Translations under genes and position numbers: made by a program
Assembly (NCBI GenBank): GCA_037447605.1
Contig: CM074820.1
Location: forward strand, 2,128,457-2,178,015
Reading direction: 5' to 3'
DNA length: 49,559 nucleotides
Source: Zygnema circumcarinatum
Taxonomy: Eukaryota; Streptophyta; Zygnematophyceae; Zygnematales; Zygnemataceae
Shown here: positions 10,173 to 23,100 of the stretch, piece by piece
Layout: the number at the start of each line of letters is the position of its first letter
Numbering within the stretch: position 1 is the first letter of the stretch
The notes under the pieces: model-generated
Database searches by the model: none
Seen by the model: only the letters and a program-made list of their open reading frames with translations
Told to the model about the DNA's origin: nothing

Positions 10173-11137
10173 ATCCACCTATCGCCTGTTAGGGCGCCAC
10201 GAGGCGCAGCACTGAGTCATGGCGGTCAAACCGCCATGAACCCTGTATGCGCTATGCGGAACCTCTGCCTCCGCTCGTCCTCCCCCTTCTTTCTTTTCCC
10301 CTACAGTTTCGCCCAGTCCCTCTCCGCTCAACCCTCCGGCCTCCCCCGCACACCGCTTCCATGGCGGCGAGAGGCGCGGCCGGCCCATATCGAGGAGGCT
10401 GGGTCGCCATGGAAGGCAATTTTAACCAGCCAAGCGAAAGCCAATAACGAGTTGCCACGTATGTATGGTGTTACACGTGACATGCTGTGATTGGTCCAAA
10501 GAGTGCGTTTGTAAAAATGGAGGCTGGCAAGGAGAAAAGTGACTTTGCCCCATGGCCCCATGCCCAAGTGCCCATGTGACATGGCTTTCATGGGCCACAT
10601 GGGCCACATGTGGGCCATGAGGGCCATGGGCCCATGGGGCCATGGAGCCATGGGGCCCTGTGCCCAAGTGCCCATGTGACATGGGCCATGTCACATGGCC
10701 CTCATGGGCCCATGGCCCCGTGGCCACATGGGCAATGCAATTTGGGGGGGGGGGAAGAAAGGGCCGTCGACCCACGTGTACTGTACCATGCGTGCGATGG
10801 ACGCATCGGGGCCGCACATTTGAAGCGGTTTATTCTGGGCCCTTCGATGTCACGCTTTTCAACGGTTAAGTAGTCACTTGGCAGCGGCAGTTGACCATGA
10901 GCGCTGCAGCAGCGATCCATAAAGCGACCAGAATATCTGAATCCCCTCACCCGTCCTCGTTCCTTGGGCCGTGTGTGCGCATTGTGACGATCAGCTTTCA
11001 CCGTTTCTTATCCCGTGGATGGCATGAAAGCGCCGAGTTACAGGATGTTGATGCTTTGCAAGGAGGATGCAGATGGCTTTGTCACAGAATCGCACTCTTG
11101 TTTGAGTGACGGGCAGAATTGCTAAGTTTCAGTGAAA
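10173..11137. promoter_or_regulatory. Shared upstream region of MED32 (-) and the carboxypeptidase (+)
   Basis: This is a 965-base divergent region. It holds CATGGCGGT-CAA-ACCGCCATG (10218-10238, perfect 9-base arms), CACGTG at 10474 and 10773, an ATTGG (reverse CCAAT) motif near 10490, and a 200-base block of GGGCCATG/CCCATG palindromes at 10545-10738 listed separately. No gene is supported in between; the open frames in the GGCCCATG block are by-products of its repeats. Confidence 0.5.
10545..10738. repeat. Nested palindromic CATGGGCC repeat block
   Basis: The block is built of CCCATG, GGCCATGG and GGGCCC units in both orientations. A 24-base unit starting TGCCCAAGTGCCCATGTGAC occurs at 10561-10584 and again at 10661-10684. 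The second copy continues into an inverted partner (GTGACATGG then GCCATGTCAC, about 10675-10694). Nothing in it suggests transposon coding capacity. Confidence 0.8.
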
Positions 11138-14100
11138 ATGCAGAGCGCAAACTTTCCTCAATTTGCGTTGCTGGTCATTTTGTTCACTTTTGCCGCCAGT
11201 AATGAAGGATCAACAATTGGAAGGCATTTGTTGAGCCCGAAGGTGAATCAACCAGCCCTGAAATATGCTTCGGAGTTTCATTCACAGCTCTCTCTCGTAC
11301 CATGGCAAATTATGCTTGTAGAGTAGTTGCCTATGAATAAGATTGACGAGCATTGATCCCAAGATGGTGACACCATCAAATGTACCGAGAATAAGGCCAT
11401 CCTGAAGAACCAGTCGCTAGTGATCTAGTCATTTTTTGGATACATTCAGAGAGGCCAACTCTGCATTGACTGAGAACCTTACCTGTCAAGGCGAAAGAGC
11501 TCGAATTACAGGTGGTTGACTTAGCAGAACAGAGCGATTGCACTTCATCTTAAATAAAAGTTAAACATAAACGGTGTGAAGCAGAAAACCACAGATGCCC
11601 TCGTTCTCTCGAATTCTTAGTCATGACAATTATGATCTCTTCCAACGTCGCGCAAGTGATGCAGACTTGCATGACTTTCTCTATACTTTCTTTATACCAT
11701 TTATTGTAAGTAGTGATGATGAAAGCCGTTGTGGGCCTTGGCTCATGATGTTGTTTACAATGAAACGCCCCTGCTTATGCAATGTGCAAGGAGAATGTTT
11801 CGACTGCACATTTCTTTTTGCGCCGCAGCAACAGATTCACAAGAACTAGTAAATTTCACAAAGATCAGTTAGTTCACAAGTATCAATAAAGCTATGCAAA
11901 GCCAACAGTAACTACTATCCGTTCCTGCACAGAAGGTAGTGGCATCACTTTTCAACAGCAAGCTACTGAGAGCATGCTTCATAATCTTTTATGTCTACAG
12001 TGTCATCAGCTCAGGTCAAACAAATCTACATGTATTCTAAAGTTCTTTTTGTAAAAAGATGTTCTAAGTTAAAACTATAGGTAAGAGCTCTTTTTTTATG
12101 AGAATGCACCCAACAAGCAACTAGATGGTTAATTTTTTTGAGTGGATGCAGGACCGGTTATGGCCAGCCAGGAAGCAAGAGTTTGCGAAGCCAGACTTTT
12201 CACTTTACCACGCTAGGTAAGAAATGTTATGTCTTTTAGTTTATACTTCTAAATTTCAGGTTAACATTCTTGTTCTGTAGGGACAACCGAGGAATCCAGA
12301 TCTTTATACTCAGATAAAGTGCTCTAATTGTTGTTGACACGTTCAGTCAATAGTGATAAAGTTTCCTCGCAATTATGCTGACATGTGAAGTAGATAGTGT
12401 ATGAATTCATTAAAACCGCTCAACCATTTCCGTTGGTATGCATCATGATAGCAGTGACTTCATGAACAGCAATGGTATGTGCTTTAAGGGATTTACTCAT
12501 TTTGAGTATGCTGTGTTTCTCAGCGATGTGCTTCTTCAACAAATCAAGGAGCTGGCATCGCGCCATCCTGACAAGCTCTTGGTGAGGCGTCTGGACATGG
12601 ACAGGTCAAGCTAGTGATACCTTCAGGAATCTCCATTGGTCGAAGGTAGGGCTGGGTTGAGATGAAAACTGGCAGCATTGTTCAAAAGACATATGCCAAG
12701 ACTGCAAGCAAGGGTCACTTCAACTTCTCGTTGATTGTTGGCGCATTATGGCTTTGTAAATCTAGTCTTTTTTTTTGACTCCTTTAATGCTCCCTGAGGT
12801 ACCCCGTTGGAACCCTACGCTTCTTGTAGGTTGTACAGCTGGACGCATAGGACTGTCATCGTCGGATCAGTTTAGTTAAGGCAGCTGCATATTGTGTCAT
12901 TTATGAATAGCAACAACTTGACATCCTTCAAAGATGAAAATCTGGAATGGAATAAGAACATGCTCTCAGTTTTGTGGCATGTGTTGGAAACTTGCCAGTT
13001 GGAGGTTCAAGAGCTTGAGCTGGAAGGCTATGCAGCAGAATTGCACTCTGTGACCTTCGCAATTGAAAGATTCCCGGACGCTGGGAAAAAAGACCTGAGG
13101 ATCAGAGCTCTTCTGGTGAGACCCTTTTTATACTTTTTTCTGCGTTACGCGTTCGTTGTGTCTACGAAGGTTTCAATTAGGTTGAAACCTAGGGTAAACT
13201 AGGTTCCAACGCTCAGATATTAGTCAGTTTTTGGTTTCAGTAAGAAAAGAATGTGGACAATGGACTTATCCTCCAGGAAGGCTCCATTTTTGGGGTGTGA
13301 TGTTTCTTAGGACTTCGGACAGCATGGACGGGAGCCTATCACTTCAGAGGTGGCTCTGCGACTGTTGCTCATGTTGGTTGGCGAATGGCCAGTGAGCAAG
13401 GAGGAGGAGGCAGCTCTGAAGGAGTTCCTTCCGCACTTGGTGTTGAAGGTATGTTACTTATCATCATGCAAAGTGATGATGCTTTGTTCGGAGGTTGTGA
13501 CCAGCTTGTGCTTTCTTCGCGAAACAAGCATTGTCTTACACTTGACTGACTTGACCTGATTATTCCCATGAATACCTTAGAAGAATCTGAGTTCATCAGG
13601 TAAGATAGCCAGCTGCAAGGAGATCATAAGTTTGATTAAAGCCTTGGCTGCTGCTGCTCAGGTAGTTCCTATGGAAAACATTAACGGCCGCAAGAAGGTA
13701 GAGGGAGGAGCTCTATGTGAACGTAAAAATGGTGAGTTTTTAGATGGTGAATGGTTGATTTCTGGTCTAACACACACAGTATTGCGGTTGCATTTTCACC
13801 TTCTATGCAGTTCCAAGCTAGACGCGTCACAGATGACATGAAACAGTGATTGCAAACTTGAACGAAATATTAGGTCTTGGTCGTTTATCCATCGTGAGTT
13901 CTGTGAAGGTCTGATTTGAAGGGATTGTATTGTTTCAAGTTTGTATCTAGGAACGAGGAATGTTTGTGAAGGTTACCAGCAAGCTAAGTTGAGCCTTTGA
14001 AGTTTGAGCAAGAGTTAAACACCGGAAATCGTCGCAAACATGAAACTTGAAGGGGCCGCCGTAAAATGCATTTTCGAGCTCGTCGTAATGCTGCTTCTTG

Positions 14101-16131
14101 TGGCAGGGCGGGGAGTGGACACAAATCGGAACTGGGCTGTGGATTGGGGAAAGAAAGAGAAGGTTCGGCATGATTCTTATCGTCTTGGTGTCTTTATCTA
14201 TGATTGAACGAAGCACTCATGACGTTTTTGCCTCTTTCCTAATGCAATTTTGTTTCTTGTGGCTAGATCAACCTCTTCAGTTTATATTCTTTATTGGCGA
14301 GCTTGAAAGCTATGTAGGGGGTGCTTGCAGGATTACCTTCCTGAGGAGGAATGTCCTGGAACAGGCCCTTTCAGCGAGCCCGAAGCGGAGCTATTGCGAA
14401 GGCTTGCTTCGACCTTTCAACCTCACCTCTGGGTGAATGTGCATTCAGGCATGGAGGTGGGTTTTTCTGAGTGCATTGGCAACTAATGCAAACTCACGGT
14501 ATCCCTCGGACTTGCATGTAGATGAAACGAGCGGTCCAATATCTTGACTCAACAATCTTCAACAATTCCAAAATGGTGGCAGACACTCTTTTGCACTTGC
14601 CTTCTTTGCAAGCTCACCTTTTTGGAGCTAGTAGTTGAGGAATGGTTCAGATTTTGGTGACTCACACATTATTGGGGTTGCTTGCAGGCCCTCTTCATTC
14701 CCTACGATCATCGGAAGGGAGTGCCCGAGGATGGTAGTGCAGTTGGTCTGCAATCGATGCTGCATGGACTGAACGAGCAGCACTTAAACAGCACATGTGT
14801 GATTGGTTCTGGAGGAAGTGCAGTTGGGTAAGTCATCTAAAGATTTCTGAAACGGAGCCATAAAGGCTGAAAGGGTCGACAGACGGAGATAACTATCTCT
14901 TGCTGTGCAGTTGAGACGAGAGTCAGAATTCTCTACGTATTGGAGAGTTAAGAGTTCCTCGCTTATCATTTTCGCTCTTCCCTATCTACTCTTGGAGGAT
15001 ACTAAAGGGGTTTGTGCTCTCACTGTGACAGCTATCTCGCCCATGGGACAGCCACAGACTGGATGTATGATGAGCTTCATGTGCCAATTGCCTGTACTTT
15101 TGAGGTGAGGGGAAGGGTTCATTGGGAGTGAACGATTGTTGGCCAACATCCTGATGCTTTTGGGCACTGCTGGACCACTGCCGCTTGTTGGTATTGATAG
15201 ATATGTCCTGATGGCTCCTTTGTGGTGATTCGGCATTAAACAGATTTATGGTGATAATCATGCACATCATGATGACTGCTTCCGAATGTTCAATCCCACT
15301 ACAGCCGAACTCTTTGAGGTGCGTTTTTGAAAACCAAGCCTGGAGAGAAAAGAGTACAATGCATTTTTAAGGGTTTCTGGTTCCTCCTTGCTGCAATATT
15401 TCTCTAATTGATTAGAAGCTGGAAGGTGTTGGAATGGATATTGCGGAACTTGCCATGGTGGGATTGGTTTCTTTTGGTTTCAGAACATGACATTCTCGGC
15501 AAGAGTTGTTGTCTAGCAGCTATTCCTTCTTTCACACTCCCTTTTTTTTGCACGGCACTTGGGCTTGAAGTCCATCTCCTGTTCCTCAGCACGTGGCTCC
15601 CACCCATTCTCCAAATATAGCAGTGTTTGATTCTTTGTACAGAGCCTATGCTTGCCGTTACAACCCAGTAAGTTGTCATCTATCCCTATGCCCACCTTTC
15701 TGGTCCGCACCATGCAGACGGTGGTATCCAAGTGGTCTACAGCTTTCCTGGCCCTGCTGCTGCGCCTCCCTGACACCCTTAAGCAGATTTCCTTCCGTCT
15801 CCTCCCCCAGCACGCTTGGTCCCTTGCGCCCTCCCGTTCAAGACTTTCACTCTATAGGCAGCGCAAGAGCTTCAGTTCCTTCCTTACGTGGGGAAGGCGA
15901 CGTGACCAAAGCAGCCCATTTTTGGAAAATTCGCATCTTCGTAGGAGGAAAGGAGTGGCGCAAGGGAGGGAGGAATTGGTTCGAGGAAAGCAGGGAGGGT
16001 TTCCTTATGTGATGCTGCTCAGCATGTGTGCAGCTCTGTTGCTGCTGCTCAGAGTGGTGAGAAGTCACTGGTACTGGTGTTGGTGGAGATGTCAAATGGC
16101 CTTTTCCGGTAAAAAAGAGTCCCATGTTTGA
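11138..16131 (+). CDS. M14-family zinc carboxypeptidase with signal peptide and C-terminal membrane anchor
   Basis: Twelve exons: 11138 to 11296 or 11317, 12152-12216, 12524-12581, 12999-13115, 13311-13448, 13662-13731, 14107-14162, 14331-14456, 14688-14827, 15032-15104, 15244-15318 and 15718-16131. The protein has about 496-503 residues, depending on which in-frame donor ends exon 1. A hydrophobic signal sequence opens it (ALLVILFTFAAS). Zinc ligands are seen as 'FGQHGRE' (His and Glu of HxxE) and 'VNVHSGME' (His). 'GVDTNRNW' gives the substrate-binding Asn-Arg, and 'CTFEIYGD' carries the catalytic Glu. The tail has a membrane helix (VMLLSMCAALLLLLRVV) with a Trp/Cys-rich end. It should remove C-terminal residues from peptides in the secretory or vacuolar lumen or at the cell surface. 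The best family match is the plant M14 group that includes Arabidopsis At5g42320. All exon phases close; the exon 1 end is the only doubtful join. Confidence 0.92.
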
Positions 16132-17066
16132 GGCTATCCGAACTTTACTCTTCCTCGCCGTTCCTTTGCTTCACTTGTGCCACTGTTGGGGATGTGCCCT
16201 TTTCCTTGAATATGTTTTTTCGAGGCATCCCGGATTTGCTCCATGCTGCCGTGGTTATGCATGGTTAGCCGCAGGGTACCATTTGGGGCGCTTCTTCCAT
16301 TTGCTTGCATGCCTTACGAGTGCTTTTCTTCACCTCGATGCCGACAGTTTTCCTTCATCGGCAACAACCTCACCTTGCACATCTTAAGTCACTGCGTACA
16401 AACAGGAAATGCGATGACCCGTGTGAAGCTGAATCATAGGCCGGACTGGCCGCCCCTGGTCCCTTGGAGTCTCACTCACTACCGGTCTCGGCTCTGCCAG
16501 GGTCCCTCCTCTCCCCTCCCCTCCCTTCCTACGCTATATATGGCTGCCTCTCCTCTCCTCGCAAGCGCATTCCCGTCGCCACTGCACATCCATACATCTT
16601 CTCCAGCGTTGCCTGGTCTCCACCATGACTGACCATCATGACTGACTACTGACCACAGTCGAGTCCCTGCCACTGCTCGCAACTAATGACTAATGATTAA
16701 GTCAGTCGCCAATGCCGGAGTCGAGACCCTGCCGTCCGACACGAGATGGGTGACGTAATTAGCACGTCACTAGCAGCAAGGAAACCCTCCCCGCCGCCAT
16801 TTCCCACTTGCGAAGCCGCGGCCCGGGATGGCCACGTGGCACAATGCTGACGCGAGCAGACCGCTGACGCATACTCTCTCACGTGCAAGCATATGCGTTG
16901 TCGTGTGCCACGTGGCGGTTCGCCTCCCCTAGTCATATCCGCCTGGACAGGGAGGGAGAGGGAAAGAAGAGCGGGCGGGAGAGTGAGGGGGAGGGGGAGT
17001 GGGAGAGGGAGTGGGAGTGGGAGAGGGAGAGGGAAATCTGCAGGAGTCGAAGGGGAGGGGACAGCC
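16132..17066 (+). promoter_or_regulatory. Upstream region of the GAT1_2.1-like amidotransferase with three G-boxes
   Basis: The region follows the carboxypeptidase stop and precedes the amidotransferase ATG. It shows a TATATA at 16535-16540 of uncertain use, then CACGTG at 16833, 16880 and 16909; the first and third sit in GCCACGTGGC palindromes. A purine-rich leader runs from about 16950 to 17060 (GGGAGAGGGAGTGGGAG-type). No gene is supported. Confidence 0.5.
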
Positions 17067-17270
17067 ATGGTTGCGCGGAAGGAGGCAGCCATGGCTGCGG
17101 GGGCGCAATCGGACCTCGCCCACGTGCTGCCGCGCGTCCTCATCGTGTCGCGCAGGACTGTGAGGAAGAACAAGTTCGTCGACTTTGTAGGTCAGAGCAC
17201 ATTACTCTTCTGCTGTAGTCCATGTGGAAGGAAGACTTACTTGTTTGTGCTCTCTCTGTCTCAACTCTCC

Positions 17271-17301
<31 letters not shown>

Positions 17302-19870
17302 CCTTCCCGTCGCTCTCGCTCCTAGTTGCGCTCCCGTTGTTACACTGTCCGAAATTGTCTTCGAAAAAACTCTTTCAAAGGTTCTTGCCCTTCTGCTGTC
17401 ATTGAATTAAAATAAAGAGGAATGGAGAGAGACGCAAATAAGCAACCGTGAAGCCGCGCCTGCAATCCAGCTCTGTTTGCTTTATTTCCTCTTCTCGCAC
17501 AGCTAATAGCATATGATTGTCTGTAACGTCTTGAACACATCTTTAAAAAAATTTACTTCAACTAGAGGCTTCTTCTGTCCGGTTTTCCAGAAAGCAGCGG
17601 AGGAAGCATTGAAGAGTTAGCTTGTCCTGACAAGAAGAAGCATGTTCTCTCCCTCTTTTCTCGCCCCCTTCGTTTCTTCATTGTTCTCAGGAGAATATCA
17701 TCTTGACCTTATTGTGAAGTACGGTGCCGTTCCCGTTATCGTGCCACGTGTAATGGGCGTGCAGTCCCTGCTGGACAGCTTTGAGCCCATCCATGGAGTG
17801 CTGCTCTGCGAGGGAGAGGACATAGACCCGAGCTTGTATGAGAACGATGCGGAAGCTCTCAGTCCTGAAGAAATCGAAGAAATCAAAGCGGCGCATGCAA
17901 GTGATGCTGTCATAGATCACGCAAAGGACTCCATAGAACTGCAGCTTGCAAGGAGGTGTTTGGAACGCAATATTCCGTTCATGGGAATCTGCCGCGGCTC
18001 GCAAGTGCTGAATGTTGCGTGCGGAGGATCACTTTACACAGTGAGGACTCCTTCTTTGATGTCTCCAAGTCCTTTTTTTTTTCGTTTTTTCCTTCTGCTC
18101 GTTCTCTTTGCTTGCGTTTATTTATGCTTACGTTTGGGGAGCAGTCGGGTGGAAGCGCAGGATGTGGAGATGGAGCTTTCTCGGAAGCAGGGATTGACGA
18201 TCAAACACATAGACTACGCCAATTATGGTAAGGAGCTTCTTGTGAAAGGTTTCTCAGAATTGCTTTCCTGTTTTGACACAGCTGCATACTTCAATGCAGC
18301 CTTCTATAGTCTGCCGCCCCCTTTTTTTTTTTGCTTTGACTAAGTTTCGTTTCTTGTCATGCATGCAGACGGTCATCGCCATCCCATCACTGTGGTGAAG
18401 GGCACTCCGCTGTGCGAATGGTTCCAAAAGTCTCTAGAGGAGAGAGGCAACGGGAGGGAGCTTATAGTAAACAGCTACCATCATCAGGTATGTCTATTTA
18501 CTAGTGAGGAATTCCATCCCTTCTCAGTAGTGAATTGCATCAGCTCCTTTCCGAAACTGCGTTCTCATCAAGGGCTTTCAGACTTGGGAAATTCCATATC
18601 TTCTTTGCTTCCCTTTGAAGAAAGTACCTTAGATTTTGCCGTTACAAACTTGCTCCTCTGGAAATCGTGCACCGATTTCGACTTCCGAAAATGTGCAGCT
18701 TTTCTAAGTCTGAAACCCCTTCTTGAGTTGCATCTGTTTGAATTTTTCCCTCTGTTCTGTCTTCGTTGTGGCAAATTGTTTGTCGAATTTTTCTTGTAGG
18801 GTGTCCGGAGACTGGCAGCTCGATTCAGGGCGATGGCGCATGCAGCGGATGGACTGGTGGAGGCATTCTATGATCCCGATACATACGATCCGGAGAATGG
18901 AAAATTCATCGTTGGCCTTCAGTTTCATCCGGAAAGAATGCGTCACGATCAAGATGGTGCTGCTGTAGAGACTCACCCCGAGAGGGTTCAGGAACAAGTG
19001 TTCGATTACCCCGAATGTCCGCGAGCTTATCAGGTGAAAAATAAGTGAAAGTAAAACCTAGGGATTGTTTGAACTAACTGCAGTGGAGTAGCACCACCAC
19101 AAAAAACACATGAATAAGTTGGTGGGTTTTGAGTTAGGCTCCTTTTTTCGTCGTCATTCCTCGTGTTCTATGCAGGAGTTTGCATTGGCTGTTCGCGGCT
19201 ACCAGAAACGACTGAATCGGGAGGAGAACGGAGCAATAAGCAGTTTTCAAGACATGGAAAAGCAGGATCAGGGAGGAGAGGGGTTCCATCTGAGCCAAGA
19301 GATGGAGCAGGAACGGCAGAACATTGTTCGCAGTTTCAGTTTAGCTCGACAGGTCTATGATGAGCAGGTTCAGTTCAAACGAAATTCTTCCGCCCACGGG
19401 GGAAGCCATGCGCTGGACGCTCTGAAAAGGTCAAACTCCCAACAGGAACTCGACAAAGGCGCGGACTTTTTACAGGTAAAAACTCCTTTCTCTCTACATT
19501 GACTGCTTGTAAAAGTCAACATCCTTTGTGGGTTCGTATCCGCAATCAAGTAGTAACAGCGAATCAATACTACTTCCTTCACCCCAAATCCTCAAATCGA
19601 GTTTTTCAAGTCTGAATTCCCCCTGATGATATCAAATTGGGGTTGCAGGAGAACACAGCATTGGGGACAAACTTGCTTCGTCGACTGAAAGCTGTCGGCG
19701 CTACTGTCCGAAACTCCTCCTTGGCGATGCTTGAACTCCGGCAGAAGGGGGGTCCCCGCCTGCATGAGGAGGGGGGGCAGCTGGGGGAGGCAGAGCTGCG
19801 GAGGGCGGTCGAGTATCACGAGAGGATGGCGGACATCGCCAAACGCACCTTGGAGGCTATGAAGAAGTGA
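17067..19870 (+). CDS. Class I glutamine amidotransferase-like protein (peptidase C26 / GAT1_2.1 type)
   Basis: Seven exons, 17067-17190, 17691-18040, 18161-18227, 18369-18487, 18800-19033, 19176-19475 and 19649-19870, give 471 residues, all joined at GT-AG sites with consistent phase. The core matches the plant cytosolic or organellar GATase1 family: '[20 protein letters not shown]', '[19 protein letters not shown]', the nucleophile elbow '[11 protein letters not shown]' (Cys142), '[10 protein letters not shown]' and 'LQFHPERM' (His263 and Glu265 complete the triad). The family is related to gamma-glutamyl-GABA hydrolase (PuuD-like); Arabidopsis GAT1_2.1 has glutaminase/amidase-type activity linked to nitrogen status. 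The exact substrate here is inferred. Residues about 300-471 form a helical, charged extension (Gln/Glu/Lys/Arg-rich) with little recognisable homology. A CT microsatellite lies in intron 1 (about 17260-17310). Confidence 0.93.
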
Positions 19871-19873
19871 GAA

Positions 19874-20106
19874 GGAGGAGCTGGAGGGAGGGAGGGAGGG
19901 AGGGAGGGAGGGAGGGACTGTGGAGAGTAGAAGAAGGAGAAGGAGGAGGAGGAGGTGAGCAAGGAGAAGAGGAGGAGGAGGTGAGCAAGGAGAGGAGGAG
20001 GAGGAGGAGGAGGTGAGCAAGGAGAAGAGGAGGAGGAGGAGGAGGTGAGCAAGGAGAAGAGGAGGAGGAGGAGGTGAGCAAGGAGAAGAGGGGGAGGAGG
20101 AGGAGG
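19874..20106. repeat. Purine-rich minisatellite, units of about 26-30 bp
   Basis: It starts within a few bases of the amidotransferase stop codon. A (GGGA)n run at about 19885-19915 is followed by roughly five copies of a unit GAGGAGGTGAGCAAGGAGAA with variable numbers of extra GGA triplets. Runs of guanine suggest possible G-quadruplexes in the 3' UTR RNA. Long minus-strand Ser/Pro/Leu frames through it are not called. Confidence 0.85.
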
Positions 20107-23100
20107 GTGGTGAGATGTCTTCGGTGGTGTTTTTTGGTTTTTGGGGACTTCAGGAAGATCGATGTTCTATACGCGGAATGTACGAAGGTAGAAGCCGGCG
20201 GCGTGTACGACCAGGGGAAAGGCTAAGGAGGTTAAGGCCCCTTTTTTGTAGGACGTAAGGGACGAACAACGGCGAGTATGATAAGATTCTTCTCAGATTC
20301 TTTTCAGTGAGTGTACAGAAAATTATCGCGGGAGACGTGAGGGTACTGAAGGATCAGACGTCGGACATTTTGGCAAATGCTAGAAAGTGTATATAACAGC
20401 TAATAATGACTTATAACTCCTATTATGTGTCGGCTAGGGTCGAGCCATTGTAAACTGGTGCACATGTGAAAACTACTTTTGCAATTGCAGTGTGCCATTG
20501 AGAATTTTCTGAATTGAAGAAGAGAAGGAAGCCCATCAGACAGGCGAAAGCTCTCTGAAGTTTTTCGGGGAATGCGACACCAAATACACATGCACAAATC
20601 AAACATGCGATATAACCATATCCATTGCACCCTTCTATGCCATGCATGCATGCAGCACATGGCGCCCACAAAGGAAGGAGGTGACCCCCAAAAGCGGGTA
20701 CTGTACCACCATCCTCTAGTGCCGTCGTACACCCCTGCAGTGACCGGCCCGGTCTCGATAAGGTCCCCCCCGTCCCTGCAGTCCCCGGCCCCTGTCCGCT
20801 CCGTGCATGGGCCATGCAGGGGTCGTGGGTTCGATCCCCCGCGGCGGCCCTCAAGCGAGCGAGCCACCACGTGCCGCCACGTGGTGCCACCCGTCCCTTC
20901 GGCCAATGGCCGCCTCCGCTGGCGGCCACCTCGCGGGCCGTACGGCCTGGTCACCATTATGGTGGCCGTATCACTAAACGACAAACTATTTTGTCGTTTT
21001 ATAGTTACAGAAGACGGCGCAGCGGCGTGCGCCAAAACGGAGTCGTAACGGCCGGGGCTGTCCGCAAAGCGATCGGCTGGCGTCGTAAAACGACAAAAAA
21101 AGGACTTTTTGGAGGGTCGCTGAAATACGTCCAAACGTGATCTTTGCGGATTTCACGCTTGACCTAGTGGGCTCGCGCCAGATTTCAAATAGTAATAGTA
21201 AAAATAAAATTCGAACGGGTTGTTTACCTTCAGTAGAACTGGGAACGTTAGTCGAACTTAGTACTTCTGTGCAGCCAATGTTTGCGTCTCGCGGAGCACT
21301 TGCTCTATGTTATATTTTACATCCACAGTTTTAGTTTTACTGTCAATGTTCATGTCAGCTACGTGCTTCCAGTTTCGTTAGTCTAGTGGCAGTTGGGCCC
21401 GCGGAGGGGCCCGGTCTTTCGGCACGTTTCGGGGGGGCGCCGTCCGTACGCCGCAACTCACCAAGAAACGTACGGAATTAAAGCCCCATGCCTTGCTGGC
21501 AATGGTAGAGCGGGCGGGTGTTCTTGTCCTTTCGGTACGCGACACCTGGGGGGTGCGTGGCGGCCGACATTTGGCTCCGCGCAACCGGGGCCAGCTCACG
21601 GGCGGCAGCTTTTGTCTTGTAGGTCTTCAATGTGTGGCACGTGACGCGGAATATCCTTTATCAGATATTTCCAACGTCCGTACTGTTCCTTCGTACGATT
21701 CGTACGTTCCCAATCGCCCGTATAAAACGGCGGCCGCTTTTTGACCTGCTCTTTTTCCCCTCACAAATTCCGCTTTTCACTCTTCCCGCGCCCGCTTTGT
21801 GCGCTTTTCCTCCGTTCGCCGTCGCTCTCAACGGCCCAACTGCCATAGAACGCCCCGTTCTATGCGCCCTCCCCGCTCCTGAAGCCGCCTACCCCCCGCC
21901 GACTCCCAACGGCCCGTCCCAATATCCGGTCCGTACGGCCACGTCGGCGCCTGTTCCCATTACAGCGACGGCGCGTTGACTGCGTTCCCACGGGTCCTGA
22001 CCGCTCCGGCGGCGAGGACGGGAGGGGGGGGGGCGGCGGGGGGGCGCCTTGCGTTGGATATTTGGAAGGGGCCAAAGGGCCGGCGAGCTGGCACGCGGGC
22101 GCCATTGAAGGGCGGGTCGGCCTGCATGTGCGCGGGGGGCCGCTGACGAGGACGAGGCAAGGGACAAGGGAGGGAGGGGGGGGCGGCGGTAGGGAGGGAG
22201 AGAAAGAGGGAGAGAAAGAGGGAGAGGTAGGAGGAGGTGGGAGAGAGGAAGAGAGGAAGAGAGGAGGGAGGCTACATGTGTGGCGTACACCCCTGCCAGG
22301 AGGCAGTCCTCCGAGAGGAGCGCGGCAGCCCTGCCGCCGCGTTCAGTGAAGTATCTGTAAGCTCGCACGACTGCTCTTTGCTTCTCTGTCCCTCCAACAC
22401 TGAATAGAAAAGGAGCAGCGAACGGTTTTTTGAGTGACCTGGGAGCGTTGGAAAGGTAGGTAGAAGATAGTTGTAGGCACTGTGTGAAGATTGACAGAAT
22501 CTCGAGGAAAAGCTATAGGAGGGAGTGAGAGAGGGAGAGGGAGAGGAAGAGAGGGAGGTGATTTCAAGCAAGGCGCCTGCTCGACAGGTTGTCGCCCAAT
22601 TCATTGTAGCTGTTCCAAGGTAAGGCCAGTAGTGCACCTGCAGAGGCAGACATTGGAAGCTGAATGCTTGGTGCTTGCAAGCAGCTCTTCCTGTTTGAGT
22701 GCCAGTCTCATTTCCTGGGTAAACTCCGCTCTGCTGGCGCATTGCTGAGAGGGAAGCTGTTCTTTTGGTGACAGAGATGCGCTGCTGCAACCGTATTTAC
22801 TAGAAGTTGCTGCTTGGGTTCTCAATAGGAGGAATATCAGAAAGTTTTGAGCTTTGATGGCTCCTTTTTTATCACGTCCCAGTCCTGCAATGTCATGTTA
22901 CAGAATGCGTTTTATTGCTGGGTGGCCGATAGTCTGCTATGTGCCCAACTTTTCCTTTAAGATTCCAGTTGTCCGAAATGCAGGTCTCGCGTTCTGATTC
23001 TTGCTTAGTTTCTGTGACATTTATCTTGCGACCTTTTTTTTTGCGAAGTTGACCATCTTACTTGCGTGTCAGAATTCAGCATACATCCTGACATGCCTAC

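Noticed and set aside
20760-20860. Possible tRNA gene, because of a GGTTCGATCC B-box-like sequence near 20827
   Set aside because: I could not fold a matching acceptor stem, D arm or anticodon arm around it; at best it is a remnant or a chance match.
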